64,000 bases of DNA, from NCBI RefSeq assembly GCF_002760435.1, contig NZ_AUUU01000121.1, positions 62,001 through 126,000 on the forward strand. The letters are read 5' to 3'. The notes beneath the pieces are model-generated. The model was not told where the DNA came from and made no database searches. It saw only the letters and a program-made list of their open reading frames with translations. This stretch comes from Clostridium sp. LS (GTDB lineage: Bacteria; Bacillota; Clostridia; Clostridiales; Clostridiaceae). Of the stretch, positions 34,738-42,864 are shown one piece after another (positions within the stretch are counted from its first letter, which is position 1; every line of letters begins with the position of its first letter). Made by a program: the position numbers and the translations under genes.

Positions 34738-35577
34738 ATGAGATTAAATCATAATATGATTTCAATGAGAATATATCAAACTTATAAAAATACCCTTTCA
34801 GAGGCATCCCAAGCACTTAATAATATAAGTACTGGTAAAAAAGTAGGTTCTGCGAAGGATAATCCGAATAAAATAGCAGAGGTAGAAAATTTAGATTTAC
34901 AAATTAAAGCAAGTGATGCGGCATCTCAAAACATTCAAGACACTAATTCTATGCTTCAAACTTATGATGGAGCTCTTCAAGAAGTTAATAATAACCTTTC
35001 AAGATTAAAACAATTAACTGTGCAGGCAGCTACTGGAACATATGATAGTGGAGAGTTAGCAGTAATACAAAAGGAAGTAGATGGGGTGAAGAAAACTATA
35101 AAGGATTTGTGCGAAAATACATCATTTAATGGAAAGAAGTTATCATCATCAACGCCTACACCACCAGGGGATATAAGTAATCCAGATAAATCTTTAGCGG
35201 CTATTGGAATATTGCCAAATGAAAAAACTTATATACCTTTTTACAATTTAGAAAGTGCCATGAATATAAACGGTATTGATGTAACTGTTAATTCACAGGC
35301 TGCAATTCAATCAGTTGATGATGCTACAGTAAATATAGCAAAGATAAGGAGTAGATACGGAGCTATTCAATCAAGATTAGAGGATACTTATGCAACTTCT
35401 AATGAAATTAGTGAAGTATATTCAAGAGCACAAAGCAATGTAGAAGACGCCGATATTGCTGAAGAAATGTTAACTTATTCAAAGACTCAAATATTATATA
35501 AAACATCAATAGGGTTAATGGCACAAAGCAATAAGCTGCCACAAAATTCGTTAAATGTATTAGCAAACGTTAGATAA
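34738..35577 (+). CDS. fliC: Short flagellin
   Basis: 279 residues. The N-terminal D0/D1 part (NMISMRIYQTYKNTLSEA, LNNISTGKKVGSAKDNP, SMLQTYDGALQEV) and C-terminal D1/D0 part (VEDADIAEEMLTYSKTQILY, LMAQSNKLPQNSLNVL) are both intact, with only a short hypervariable middle. That segment (STPTPPGDIS, residues about 141-150) is rich in Ser/Thr/Pro, and glycosylation by the nearby Maf is plausible. RIYQTYKNTL replaces the usual A-x-R-N sequence, so it may be a minor or divergent flagellin. GGAGGTG precedes ATG 34738. Confidence 0.85.
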   Translation: MRLNHNMISMRIYQTYKNTLSEASQALNNISTGKKVGSAKDNPNKIAEVENLDLQIKASDAASQNIQDTNSMLQTYDGALQEVNNNLSRLKQLTVQAATGTYDSGELAVIQKEVDGVKKTIKDLCENTSFNGKKLSSSTPTPPGDISNPDKSLAAIGILPNEKTYIPFYNLESAMNINGIDVTVNSQAAIQSVDDATVNIAKIRSRYGAIQSRLEDTYATSNEISEVYSRAQSNVEDADIAEEMLTYSKTQILYKTSIGLMAQSNKLPQNSLNVLANVR

Positions 35578-35698
35578 TGAATTATTCCATTTATGATCAT
35601 AATATAACACATTTTACAAAATTAAAAGAATATAAGAATGAATATTGTGGAAAAAGTCCTAATATTTGTTCTTTTTTTGTGCAAATAAGTAATTTTTA

Positions 35699-35727
35699 TT
35701 GAAAAACCAAGAAATAAATGGTAATAT
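35699..35727 (+). promoter_or_regulatory. Sigma-A promoter of the flgB operon leader
   Basis: TTGAAA at 35699-35704 and TAATAT at 35722-35727 are separated by exactly 17 bases. The expected start, about 35734, leads straight into the riboswitch. Confidence 0.7.
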
Positions 35728-35751
35728 AGAATATAAGCGAGTAATTATAAA

Positions 35752-35834
35752 TGAAACTGGCACACTTATTGAAAAATAAGGTCGCAAAGCCGTGAGTCTA
35801 AGGGAAGTAAATTTCTATGATTGTCAGGTTACCA
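35752..35834 (+). ncRNA. Cyclic-di-GMP-I (GEMM-I) riboswitch aptamer
   Basis: GGC (35759-35761) pairs with GCC (35789-35791), enclosing CTTATT-GAAA-AATAAG (35765-35780), a stem with the GNRA tetraloop, and the conserved GTCGCAAAGCC. A second helical arm, with GTCTAA after the first arm, ends in the conserved GTCAGGTTACC (35823-35833). These are the invariant parts of GEMM-I. The aptamer is followed by a terminator in the leader of flgB, as in Clostridioides difficile, where ligand binding stops flagellar operon transcription. An OFF switch is therefore inferred. Confidence 0.87.
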
Positions 35835-35874
35835 AAATGTAATTATATATAAGTGCGTATATTAATATATTTTG

Positions 35875-35908
35875 GTGTCTATAATTATAGGCACTATTTT
35901 CTTTTTTA
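35875..35908 (+). terminator. Riboswitch expression-platform terminator
   Basis: GTGTCTAT (35875-35882) pairs with ATAGGCAC (35887-35894), 8 bp including one G-U, with an AATT loop, and is followed by TATTTTCTTTTTTA. A competing pairing, ACCAAAAT (35831-35838, aptamer 3' end) with ATTTTGGT (35869-35876), overlaps both the aptamer and the first two terminator bases, which suits ligand-controlled switching. Confidence 0.8.
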
Positions 35909-36021
35909 TGTAAATTACTGTAAAACAAAAGTATATAGGAGTTTTTATTAGATTTATATTGAAATTAGATTGTTATATTATTGTACTAGTAATTATACAG
36001 CATAAATTTTAGAAATCCTGT

Positions 36022-36073
36022 AAGGAAAAGTGAGAGTCCAAATTTCATATTTGGTTTCTCGAACTTTCTCTAT
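36022..36073. repeat. Degenerate copy of the hairpin repeat at 59481
   Basis: AAAAGTGAGAGTCCAAAT (36026-36043) is identical to 18 bases of the left arm at 59481-59508. Its right arm here is decayed: ATTTGG pairs with CCAAAT, and only TCTC and ACTTT remain further out. Confidence 0.7.
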
Positions 36074-36094
36074 GAGCTTCAACCTCAATTGCCA

Positions 36095-36119
36095 ATTGTA
36101 AATTGTACATTGTAAATTG
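36095..36119. repeat. Short direct repeat ATTGTAAATTG x2
   Basis: ATTGTAAATTG occurs at 36095-36105 and 36109-36119. Similar AATTGT/ACAATT words form the hairpin at 47030-47122. Confidence 0.5.
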
Positions 36120-36378
36120 CAACACATAATATTGCTAATATTTTTAAATTTCATTCGAATTATAGAAAAAATTTAAAAATGTTATGGCTAAATTTTATTA
36201 ATTATTTTATAATTAAAATATAAATGTTTATTAAAATCATAAATCTTTTATAATATGGCATTTTAAGTAAAAAAACGATGTATTTTACAAAAAAATATTA
36301 AAATTGTAAAATAAGTATCAATAGAGAGAATTTAGTATTTAAACAAAATTTTATAAAGAAATATGGGGGAATGCAATT

Positions 36379-36783
36379 ATGGGGATTCAATCTATTAGTA
36401 ATGACTCTACTTATGACTTAATTAAAGAGGGAATTAAGGCATCTAATGTTAGGGCTAAAACAATTGCAAATAATATGGCAAATATAAATACAAAGGACTA
36501 CAAGAGATTTAACGTGGTTTTTGAAGAGAATCTAAAGAATGAAAGCTCTTCAGAGTTTCAATTAAAAAGGACTAATTCTGCGCATTTTGCCAGCAGTAAT
36601 TCTCAAGATGAAGATGATTATATATCAATACAGCAAGATAAAAGTACAAGCATGAGAAATGATGGGAATAATGTTGACTTAGACATAGAAAAAGTTAATC
36701 AAGCTGCAAATACCCTAAAGTATAATGCTTTGATAACTGATTTAAATAACAAATATAATAATTTAAAAACTGTAATTAGATAA
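36379..36783 (+). CDS. flgB: Flagellar basal-body rod protein FlgB
   Basis: 134 residues. The N-terminal rod signature NVRAKTIANNMANINTKDYK (residues 23-42) and the C-terminal NVDLDIEKVNQAANTLKYNA are as in FlgB, at usual length. It forms the proximal rod just above the MS ring. First gene of the large flagellar operon, about 470 bases after the riboswitch terminator. GGGGGAA precedes ATG 36379. It lies 79 bases before flgC. Confidence 0.93.
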   Translation: MGIQSISNDSTYDLIKEGIKASNVRAKTIANNMANINTKDYKRFNVVFEENLKNESSSEFQLKRTNSAHFASSNSQDEDDYISIQQDKSTSMRNDGNNVDLDIEKVNQAANTLKYNALITDLNNKYNNLKTVIR

Positions 36784-36862
36784 AAGAATAAATTGATCAT
36801 TAAGTAATAAATAAGGCTATAAATTAATTGTTTTAGAAAATAAGAGTAAGGGGGATTTGTGA

Positions 36863-37270
36863 ATGAACGCATTTAGTTCTATGCAAATTAGTGCAACAGG
36901 GCTTTCAGCAGAGAGATTAAGAATGGATACCATAACTTCCAATATGGCAAATGCAAGTACAACTAGGAGTGCTGATGGAAGTGGTCCATACGTTAGAAAG
37001 GTAGCTGTATTTCAAGAAGCTCTTGATGCAAAAAAAGAGATGGCTGGAGTTAAAGCTGTGAAAATTGAAAAGGATCCATCTCCTTTAAGGAAGGTATATG
37101 ATCCAACTCATCCCGATGCAGATAAGAATGGATATGTTACTATGCCAAATGTAAATGTATTAAATGAGATGGCTGATATGATGGTAGCAACAAGGTCTTA
37201 TGAGGCGAATGTTGATACGTTCAACGCTTTGAAAAGTATGTTTTCAAAAGCTTTAGAAATTGGAAGATAG
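36863..37270 (+). CDS. flgC: Flagellar basal-body rod protein FlgC
   Basis: 135 residues. MQISATGLSAERLRMDTI and TSNMANASTTRS form the rod-protein N-terminus. PNVNVLNEMADMMVATRSYE, followed by ANVDTFNALKSM, is the diagnostic FlgC C-terminus. Proximal rod subunit. AAGGGGGAT lies upstream and fliE follows after 12 bases. Confidence 0.94.
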   Translation: MNAFSSMQISATGLSAERLRMDTITSNMANASTTRSADGSGPYVRKVAVFQEALDAKKEMAGVKAVKIEKDPSPLRKVYDPTHPDADKNGYVTMPNVNVLNEMADMMVATRSYEANVDTFNALKSMFSKALEIGR

Positions 37271-37282
37271 GGGTAAATAATT

Positions 37283-37600
37283 ATGAGAATAGAAGATAAG
37301 TTTGCACAAAGTGAGGTTCTGTTTAATAGTAAATTTCAAAATATAGGTAGCAGCAAAGATAACAATGAACAGACTGAAGCGGTTAGTTTCGGAGATGTAT
37401 TAAAAAAGGCTATAGATGACACTAATGGAAAGATGACAAGCGCTGATGTAACAGCAACAAAATTTATTAAGGGTGAAGATGTAAATATTGATGAAGTAAT
37501 GATTAAGAATCAAGAGGCTAGTTTAAGTTTACAATTTTTAACTCAAACTCGAGATAAATTACTGGAAGGATATAATCAATTATCAAGGTTGCAATTGTAG
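37283..37600 (+). CDS. fliE: Flagellar hook-basal body protein FliE
   Basis: 105 residues. The variable N-terminus is followed by FGDVLKKAIDDTNGKM, a D-x-x-A-T-KF-x-x-GE region and VMIKNQEASLSLQFLTQTRD at the end, all typical of FliE, which joins the MS ring to the rod. It lies between flgC and fliF in the standard order. Confidence 0.93.
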   Translation: MRIEDKFAQSEVLFNSKFQNIGSSKDNNEQTEAVSFGDVLKKAIDDTNGKMTSADVTATKFIKGEDVNIDEVMIKNQEASLSLQFLTQTRDKLLEGYNQLSRLQL

Positions 37601-37621
37601 TAAGGTGAGGAGAGCTAAATA

Positions 37622-39190
37622 ATGAGAAAACTTTTAGAGAAAGTTAAGGGGCTTCTGGAAAAGTTTAATTCCCAGAGTAAAAGAATAAAGTTTGCTGTTA
37701 TAGCAGCAAGTTTAGCAGTTATTATAGCAATTATAAGTGGAATTTATTATTCGACTTCAAACAAATACCAAATACTATTCTCTGACCTTGATGCAACAGA
37801 TGCGCAAACCGTGATAAATACTTTAAATGATAAAAAAATTGCTACTAAAATTGATAGCAGCAATAATACTATCATGGTTCCAAAAGATCAAGTTGACGAA
37901 CTACGTTTAGAGTTAGCACCAACATTAACATCAGGCAGTAAGGGTTATGAACTGATGGATAGTGGTAGTTCTTTTGGGATGACTGATGAAGAATTTAAAA
38001 TTAAAAAAGTTAGAATGCAACAAGGTGAGTTAGAGAAAACTATTAAAAAAATCCCGCAAGTAGATGATGTAAGAGTACATATTACTGAAGCTCAAGATTC
38101 TGTTTTTGTAAAAGATAAGAATCCAGGAAAAGCAGCAGTTTATTTAAAATTAAAAAAAGGGACAACTATTACAGAAGATCAAGTTAAATCAATAGTAGCG
38201 CTTGTATCAGGAGCTACTGAAAATATTCCAAGAGAAAACATAGATGTTATTGATGATAAAATGAATTTGCTTACTAAAGATATTAATTCAGAACAGTCGG
38301 GACAAGTAAGCTCTGAAGAAATATCAAAGCAACAGGATGCGGAAAAAGCTTATGAAGATAAGCTTAATAAAGCAATTGAAGGAACATTAGAACCAATTGT
38401 GGGGAAAGGCAAAGTTAAAGCAACTGTTAATGCAAATTTAGATTTTGACTCAAAGCAAAAGACACAAACTGTAGTGGATCCAAATAAAGTTATTGTGAGT
38501 CAAGAAAATTCAAAACAATCGGATAACTCAACAGCAGGGGCAACTAGCCAAAGTCCTGTTGATAATAATATGAGTAATACAACACCAGCAACCAATAACA
38601 ATAATAATTCAACTTCTGCTAAGGAAGATCAGAAAACTAATTATGAAGTTGGTAAAACTGAATCTAAGGTTATAAGTGCACCAGGAGAAGTAAAAAGACT
38701 TACAGCAACAGTTATGATCGATGGAAATTTAGATGCTGCAACACAGCAGACCCTTGAAGATGCAATAGGAAATGCAATAGGACTTGATAAACTAAGAGGA
38801 GATCAAGTTTCTGTAGTTGGAATGGCATTTGATACATCCCTTCAAGATCAAGCTAAGGCAGAATTAGATGCAATGAATGCTCAAGCAGCAACAGACAGTA
38901 AGAATAAAATGATGATTATTGCTGGAGTTTTAGGTGCAGTACTGTTAGGATTAATTATTTTCTTAATTGCTAGAAGAAGAAGGAAGAAGAAAGTAGAAAA
39001 TGAACAATTAATTAATACATTGATAGATGACAGCATAATACCTAAGGAACCAGATCACTTTGATCCAATAGAATTTGAGGTTAAAACTCAAAAGTCTCAT
39101 TTAGAAGATGAGATTAAGAAATACGCAACAGAAAAACCAGAGCAAGTTGTAGAAATAATTAAGTCATGGTTGACTGAAAATGAGAGGTGA
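37622..39190 (+). CDS. fliF: Flagellar MS-ring protein FliF
   Basis: 522 residues. TM1 near residues 25-45 (IKFAVIAASLAVIIAIISG) is followed by the ring-building motif (LFSDLDATDAQTVINTL, SSFGMTDEEFKIKK, VRVHITEAQDSVF). A low-complexity Asn/Ser/Thr loop lies near residues 295-345, TM2 near 435-455 (MMIIAGVLGAVLLGLIIFL), and a C-terminal FliG-binding tail ends VVEIIKSWLTENER. It is the inner-membrane platform of motor and export gate. The stop is close to fliG, with the start inside the shared ribosome region. Confidence 0.95.
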   Translation: MRKLLEKVKGLLEKFNSQSKRIKFAVIAASLAVIIAIISGIYYSTSNKYQILFSDLDATDAQTVINTLNDKKIATKIDSSNNTIMVPKDQVDELRLELAPTLTSGSKGYELMDSGSSFGMTDEEFKIKKVRMQQGELEKTIKKIPQVDDVRVHITEAQDSVFVKDKNPGKAAVYLKLKKGTTITEDQVKSIVALVSGATENIPRENIDVIDDKMNLLTKDINSEQSGQVSSEEISKQQDAEKAYEDKLNKAIEGTLEPIVGKGKVKATVNANLDFDSKQKTQTVVDPNKVIVSQENSKQSDNSTAGATSQSPVDNNMSNTTPATNNNNNSTSAKEDQKTNYEVGKTESKVISAPGEVKRLTATVMIDGNLDAATQQTLEDAIGNAIGLDKLRGDQVSVVGMAFDTSLQDQAKAELDAMNAQAATDSKNKMMIIAGVLGAVLLGLIIFLIARRRRKKKVENEQLINTLIDDSIIPKEPDHFDPIEFEVKTQKSHLEDEIKKYATEKPEQVVEIIKSWLTENER

Positions 39191-39195
39191 TAGCT

Positions 39196-40212
39196 ATGGC
39201 AAAAGAACAAACTCAGTTAACAGGAGTGCATAAAGCAGCAATTTTATTTATAACACTTGGTCCAGAAGCTTCATCTGGAATACTAAAGAAATTGCCAGAA
39301 GCTGATATTCAAAAGATTACTTATGAAATAGCTAATATTACTTCTGTTACTCCAGAACAAAGAGAAGAAATATTAAATGAATTTTTACAAATAAATAAAG
39401 CCAGAGACTATATTATCGAAGGTGGTATGGATTACGCTAAGACATTATTATCAAAGGCATTAGGAAGTCAAAGAGCTAGTGAAATATTGGAGAAGGTATC
39501 AGAAGCTACTGCTCAATACAGACCTTTTTCAATTGCAAGAAAGGCAGATTCTCATCAATTATTAAACGTAATTATATCAGAACAGCCACAAACTATAGCT
39601 TTAATACTATGTTACCTTCAACCAGATAAAGCTGCACAGGTTATGGCAGAACTGCCAGAAGAGACGCAAAGTGAAGTTGCTTATAGAATAGCAACAATGA
39701 ACAATACGTCTCCTATGGTAATCAAGGAAATCGAATCTGTTCTTGAAAGTAAACTGTCTTCAGTTGTAAGAACTGAAATGACAAGCCTAGGTGGAGTAGA
39801 AACATTAGTTAATATCTTGAATGCAGTTGATAGAACAACTGAGAAGAATATTACTGAGGGCTTAGAAAGAGAAGATGCTGAACTTGCTGATAAAGTTAAG
39901 AGTTCAATGTTTGTATTTGAAGATATTGTTTCTCTTGATGATGTATCTATTCAAAGAATTCTTAGAGAAGTTGAAGTTTCTGATCTTGCACTTGCTCTTA
40001 AGGGATGTTCTGATGAAGTTGCTAATAGTATTTACAGAAATCAATCAAAGAGAGCTGCTGCTTCATTGAAGGAAGATATGGAATTCTTAGGTCCAGTAAG
40101 ACTTATGGATGTTGAAAAGGCACAGCAAAAGATTGTTTCAGTTATTAGAAGGTTAGATGATGCTAACGAAATCATCATTTCAAGAGGTGGAGAAGATGCA
40201 ATCATCGTATAA
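39196..40212 (+). CDS. fliG: Flagellar motor switch protein FliG
   Basis: 338 residues. GVHKAAILFITLGPE, LLNVIISEQPQTIALILCYL and MFVFEDIVSLDDVSIQRIL, followed by the C-terminal charged helix (KEDMEFLGPVRLMDVEKAQ), match FliG. It forms the rotor C ring and is the torque contact. ATG 39196 follows GAGAGGTGAT. The other switch proteins, FliM and FliN/FliY, are not encoded in the window. Confidence 0.95.
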   Translation: MAKEQTQLTGVHKAAILFITLGPEASSGILKKLPEADIQKITYEIANITSVTPEQREEILNEFLQINKARDYIIEGGMDYAKTLLSKALGSQRASEILEKVSEATAQYRPFSIARKADSHQLLNVIISEQPQTIALILCYLQPDKAAQVMAELPEETQSEVAYRIATMNNTSPMVIKEIESVLESKLSSVVRTEMTSLGGVETLVNILNAVDRTTEKNITEGLEREDAELADKVKSSMFVFEDIVSLDDVSIQRILREVEVSDLALALKGCSDEVANSIYRNQSKRAAASLKEDMEFLGPVRLMDVEKAQQKIVSVIRRLDDANEIIISRGGEDAIIV

Positions 40213-40984
40213 CTACAGTTTAATAAAAAAAGGATTGTCAAAACAAGGCGAGAGTAAGGTTATATCAACAGAATATGTAAGCACTAAGCCATCAGCTGGT
40301 GAAATTGAAGAGGGAGCTGATGAAGATAATGTTATAAAAGCCCCTCAAATAGATCCGGAAGAACTATTAAAACGCTATGAAGATATTGGTCATAGAATAA
40401 TTCAAGATGCAAAAAAAGAAAGTCAGGTTATCGTTTTAAGAGCTCAAATGGATGCTAATGTTTCTGAAAAAGAAGCCTATGAAAAAGGTTATGCACAAGG
40501 CCTTGAAAACGGATATGATGATGGATATAAGAAGGCATATGATGAGACGATTGAAGCTGCAAGAGCAGAAGCAGCGGAAATTGTAAATAAAGCAGAGCAG
40601 CTTTTAAAGTCAGCTCATGAGAATTATGAAAAATATTTAGAAGACAAAAAAATAGAAGTAATAAAATTAGCATTAGAAATAGCTAAAAGTATTACAAAAA
40701 AAGAATTAAGCAAGGAAGAATCTCTAAATTCGATTGTTGAAGAAGCTTTTAAAATTTCAAAAGGAGAAGACAATGTTATTTTAAAAGTAAATTCAATCCA
40801 TGCTGAAGAATTAAAGTCTCGAGTTGAAAAATGGAGAGTAGCTTATAGCATAAAAAATGAAATATTTGTCCTTGAAGATAACTTTATGGAACCAGGAAAT
40901 GCAATTCTAGAAAAGCCTAGCGGTATAGTTAAAGTAGGTGTAGAAATTGGCATGGAACAAATACGGAAAGCGATACTTGGATAA
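40196..40984 (+). CDS. fliH: Flagellar export regulator FliH
   Basis: 262 residues from ATG 40196, overlapping fliG by 17 bases, with AGAGGTGGAG upstream. A middle coiled coil with GxxxG-type repeats (YEKGYAQGLENGYDDGYKKA) and a C-terminal FliH/V-ATPase-E-like part (IIVxKxELSKEESLNS region, VKVGVEIGMEQIRKAIL) identify it. It holds and regulates the FliI ATPase at the export gate. Confidence 0.88.
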   Translation: MQSSYNYSLIKKGLSKQGESKVISTEYVSTKPSAGEIEEGADEDNVIKAPQIDPEELLKRYEDIGHRIIQDAKKESQVIVLRAQMDANVSEKEAYEKGYAQGLENGYDDGYKKAYDETIEAARAEAAEIVNKAEQLLKSAHENYEKYLEDKKIEVIKLALEIAKSITKKELSKEESLNSIVEEAFKISKGEDNVILKVNSIHAEELKSRVEKWRVAYSIKNEIFVLEDNFMEPGNAILEKPSGIVKVGVEIGMEQIRKAILG

Positions 40985-41013
40985 GTAATTGAAGGGTAAA
41001 GGAGTAATTCTGT

Positions 41014-42330
41014 ATGTTAGAATTAGACTTGGATTTTAATAAGCTAGTTAAAAAAGTCAATAATATATCTACTATATATAGTGAAGGTGTTGTAAAAAAG
41101 GTAATAGGATTAACTATTGAAGTGCAAGGTATCAAGGCATTTGTTGGAGAGCTTTGTGTAATACACAATGAAAGAAATGTGCCTATAAATTGTGAAGTTG
41201 TTGGATTTAGAGATGAATTTGTAATCCTAATGCCACTAGATGAGCTTATAGGAATTTCGCCAGGATGCAGAGTTGTACCTCAACATAAACCATTAAGTGT
41301 CAAATGTTCAGATAAGTTGCTTGGACATATAATTGATGGACTAGGAAAGCCTTTAGATTGTGAAAGCATATCACTAGAAGGGGAAGAATATCCTTTAGAA
41401 AATGAAGCTCCAGATCCATTAAAGAGAAAACGAATTAAAGATATAATGCCAACTGGCGTACGGGCAATTGATGGTTTTCTTACTTGTGGTGATGGTCAAA
41501 GAATTGGTATTTTTGCAGGTAGTGGAGTTGGTAAGAGTACAACACTTGGAATGATAGCAAGAGAGGCTAAAGCAGATGTAAATGTTATTGCGCTAGTAGG
41601 GGAAAGAGGAAGGGAGGTCCTTGAATTTATTGAAAAAGATTTAGGACCAGAAGGTATGAAAAAGTCAGTTGTAGTTTGTGCTACGTCAGATAAGCCAGCC
41701 TTAATAAGGATTAAAGGGGCATTAACTGCAACAGCAATAGCTGAATATTTTAGAGATAAAGGAAAAAAAGTAATTCTTATGATGGATTCTGTTACGAGAT
41801 TTGCCATGGCACAAAGAGAGGTTGGACTTGCTATTGGTGAACCTCCTGCAACTAAAGGGTATACACCTTCAGTTTTTGCAAAGCTTCCTAAACTCATGGA
41901 GAGATCAGGAACATCAACTGAAGGTTCAATAACAGCATTTTATACAGTGCTTGTTGATGGAGATGATTTTAATGAACCAATTGCTGATGCAGTTAGAGGT
42001 ATATTAGATGGTCATATTGTTCTATCTAGAGACTTGGCTCATAAAAACCATTATCCGGCTATTGATATTTTAAATAGTGTCAGCAGACTTATGAGTCAAA
42101 TAGCATCTAAAGAACATAAAGAAGCTGCATCTTTAGCAAGAGATCTTTTAGCAACTTATAAAGATTCCGAGGATTTAATAAATATAGGCGCTTATGTTAA
42201 AGGAAGCAATAAAAAAATTGATATGGCAATTAGTTATAATGATGCATTAAATAATTACTTATGTCAGGGAATAGAGGAAAAATCAAACTTTGAAGAAGCT
42301 GAAGATGCTTTAATGTCAATGTTTAAATAG
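41014..42330 (+). CDS. fliI: Flagellum-specific export ATPase FliI
   Basis: 438 residues. F1-beta-like ATPase with Walker A GIFAGSGVGKST near residues 167-178, VGERGREVLEFIE, Walker B VILMMDSVTRFAMAQREVG and GSITAFYTVLVDGDD. It energises substrate unloading at the export gate. It follows fliH by 29 bases and precedes fliJ. Confidence 0.96.
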   Translation: MLELDLDFNKLVKKVNNISTIYSEGVVKKVIGLTIEVQGIKAFVGELCVIHNERNVPINCEVVGFRDEFVILMPLDELIGISPGCRVVPQHKPLSVKCSDKLLGHIIDGLGKPLDCESISLEGEEYPLENEAPDPLKRKRIKDIMPTGVRAIDGFLTCGDGQRIGIFAGSGVGKSTTLGMIAREAKADVNVIALVGERGREVLEFIEKDLGPEGMKKSVVVCATSDKPALIRIKGALTATAIAEYFRDKGKKVILMMDSVTRFAMAQREVGLAIGEPPATKGYTPSVFAKLPKLMERSGTSTEGSITAFYTVLVDGDDFNEPIADAVRGILDGHIVLSRDLAHKNHYPAIDILNSVSRLMSQIASKEHKEAASLARDLLATYKDSEDLINIGAYVKGSNKKIDMAISYNDALNNYLCQGIEEKSNFEEAEDALMSMFK

Positions 42331-42402
42331 AGAATATTATTTAATAAATTAAGATATTTAGTGATAATCTTATCTATAACTGTATAAAGGGGAGGTTTGG
42401 TT

Positions 42403-42840
42403 TTGGCTGAAAGATTTAAGTTTGGTTTGGAAAAGCTTCTTGAAATTAGAATAGCAAAAGAAGAAGAAAGTAAAAGGCTATTTACTGAAAGTCAAAGGGA
42501 AAAAAAGAAGCTGGAAGAAAAACTAGAGGAACTTAATGATAATTACCATAAATATAAGGGTATATCACCAGATGAAGATATAATATATCAAAAGCTAAAA
42601 AGATATTATATTCAGGGAATTCAAAGTGGTATAAAATCAACAGAAAAAGATTTAAACATTAAAAATCAAGAAGTTGATAAACGAAGAAGAGATTTAACAG
42701 TAAAACAGATGGAAAGAAAAACTGTTCAAACCTTGAGAGAAAAAAAATATGCGGCATATGTTAAAGAGCAAGATAGAATTGAGCAGATAAATCTAGATGA
42801 ATTAGCTCTTTATGCATATGTTAGAAATCAGAGTATTTAA
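42403..42840 (+). CDS. fliJ: Flagellar export chaperone FliJ
   Basis: 145 residues from TTG 42403; GGGGAGG ends 7 bases before it, whereas the upstream TTG 42397 is only 1 base from that site. RFKFGLEKLLEIRIAKEEES and a long charged coiled coil (REKKKLEEKLEELND) match the FliJ family. Coiled-coil partner of FliI in the export apparatus. Confidence 0.88.
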   Translation: MAERFKFGLEKLLEIRIAKEEESKRLFTESQREKKKLEEKLEELNDNYHKYKGISPDEDIIYQKLKRYYIQGIQSGIKSTEKDLNIKNQEVDKRRRDLTVKQMERKTVQTLREKKYAAYVKEQDRIEQINLDELALYAYVRNQSI

Positions 42841-42864
42841 CGAGCTTGAAAGGGGGTGAGAATA

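Larger units (their letters stand above)
35578..36378 (+). promoter_or_regulatory. Leader region of the flagellar operon
   Basis: 801 noncoding bases. From left to right: possible weak terminator of the flagellin gene (AAAAAG...CTTTTTTT near 35651-35678), sigma-A promoter, c-di-GMP riboswitch, terminator, a degenerate hairpin (36022-36073), an 11-base direct repeat, and the flgB RBS. No ORF of note is seen. Confidence 0.7.

Noticed and set aside
34738..35577. FlgL hook-filament junction protein
   Set aside because: Length and the C-terminal DADIAEEM/LMAQSN pattern fit flagellin better.
41496..41897. Long minus-strand ORF within fliI
   Set aside because: Shadow of fliI: no RBS, no recognisable domain, and the plus strand is an unambiguous conserved ATPase.
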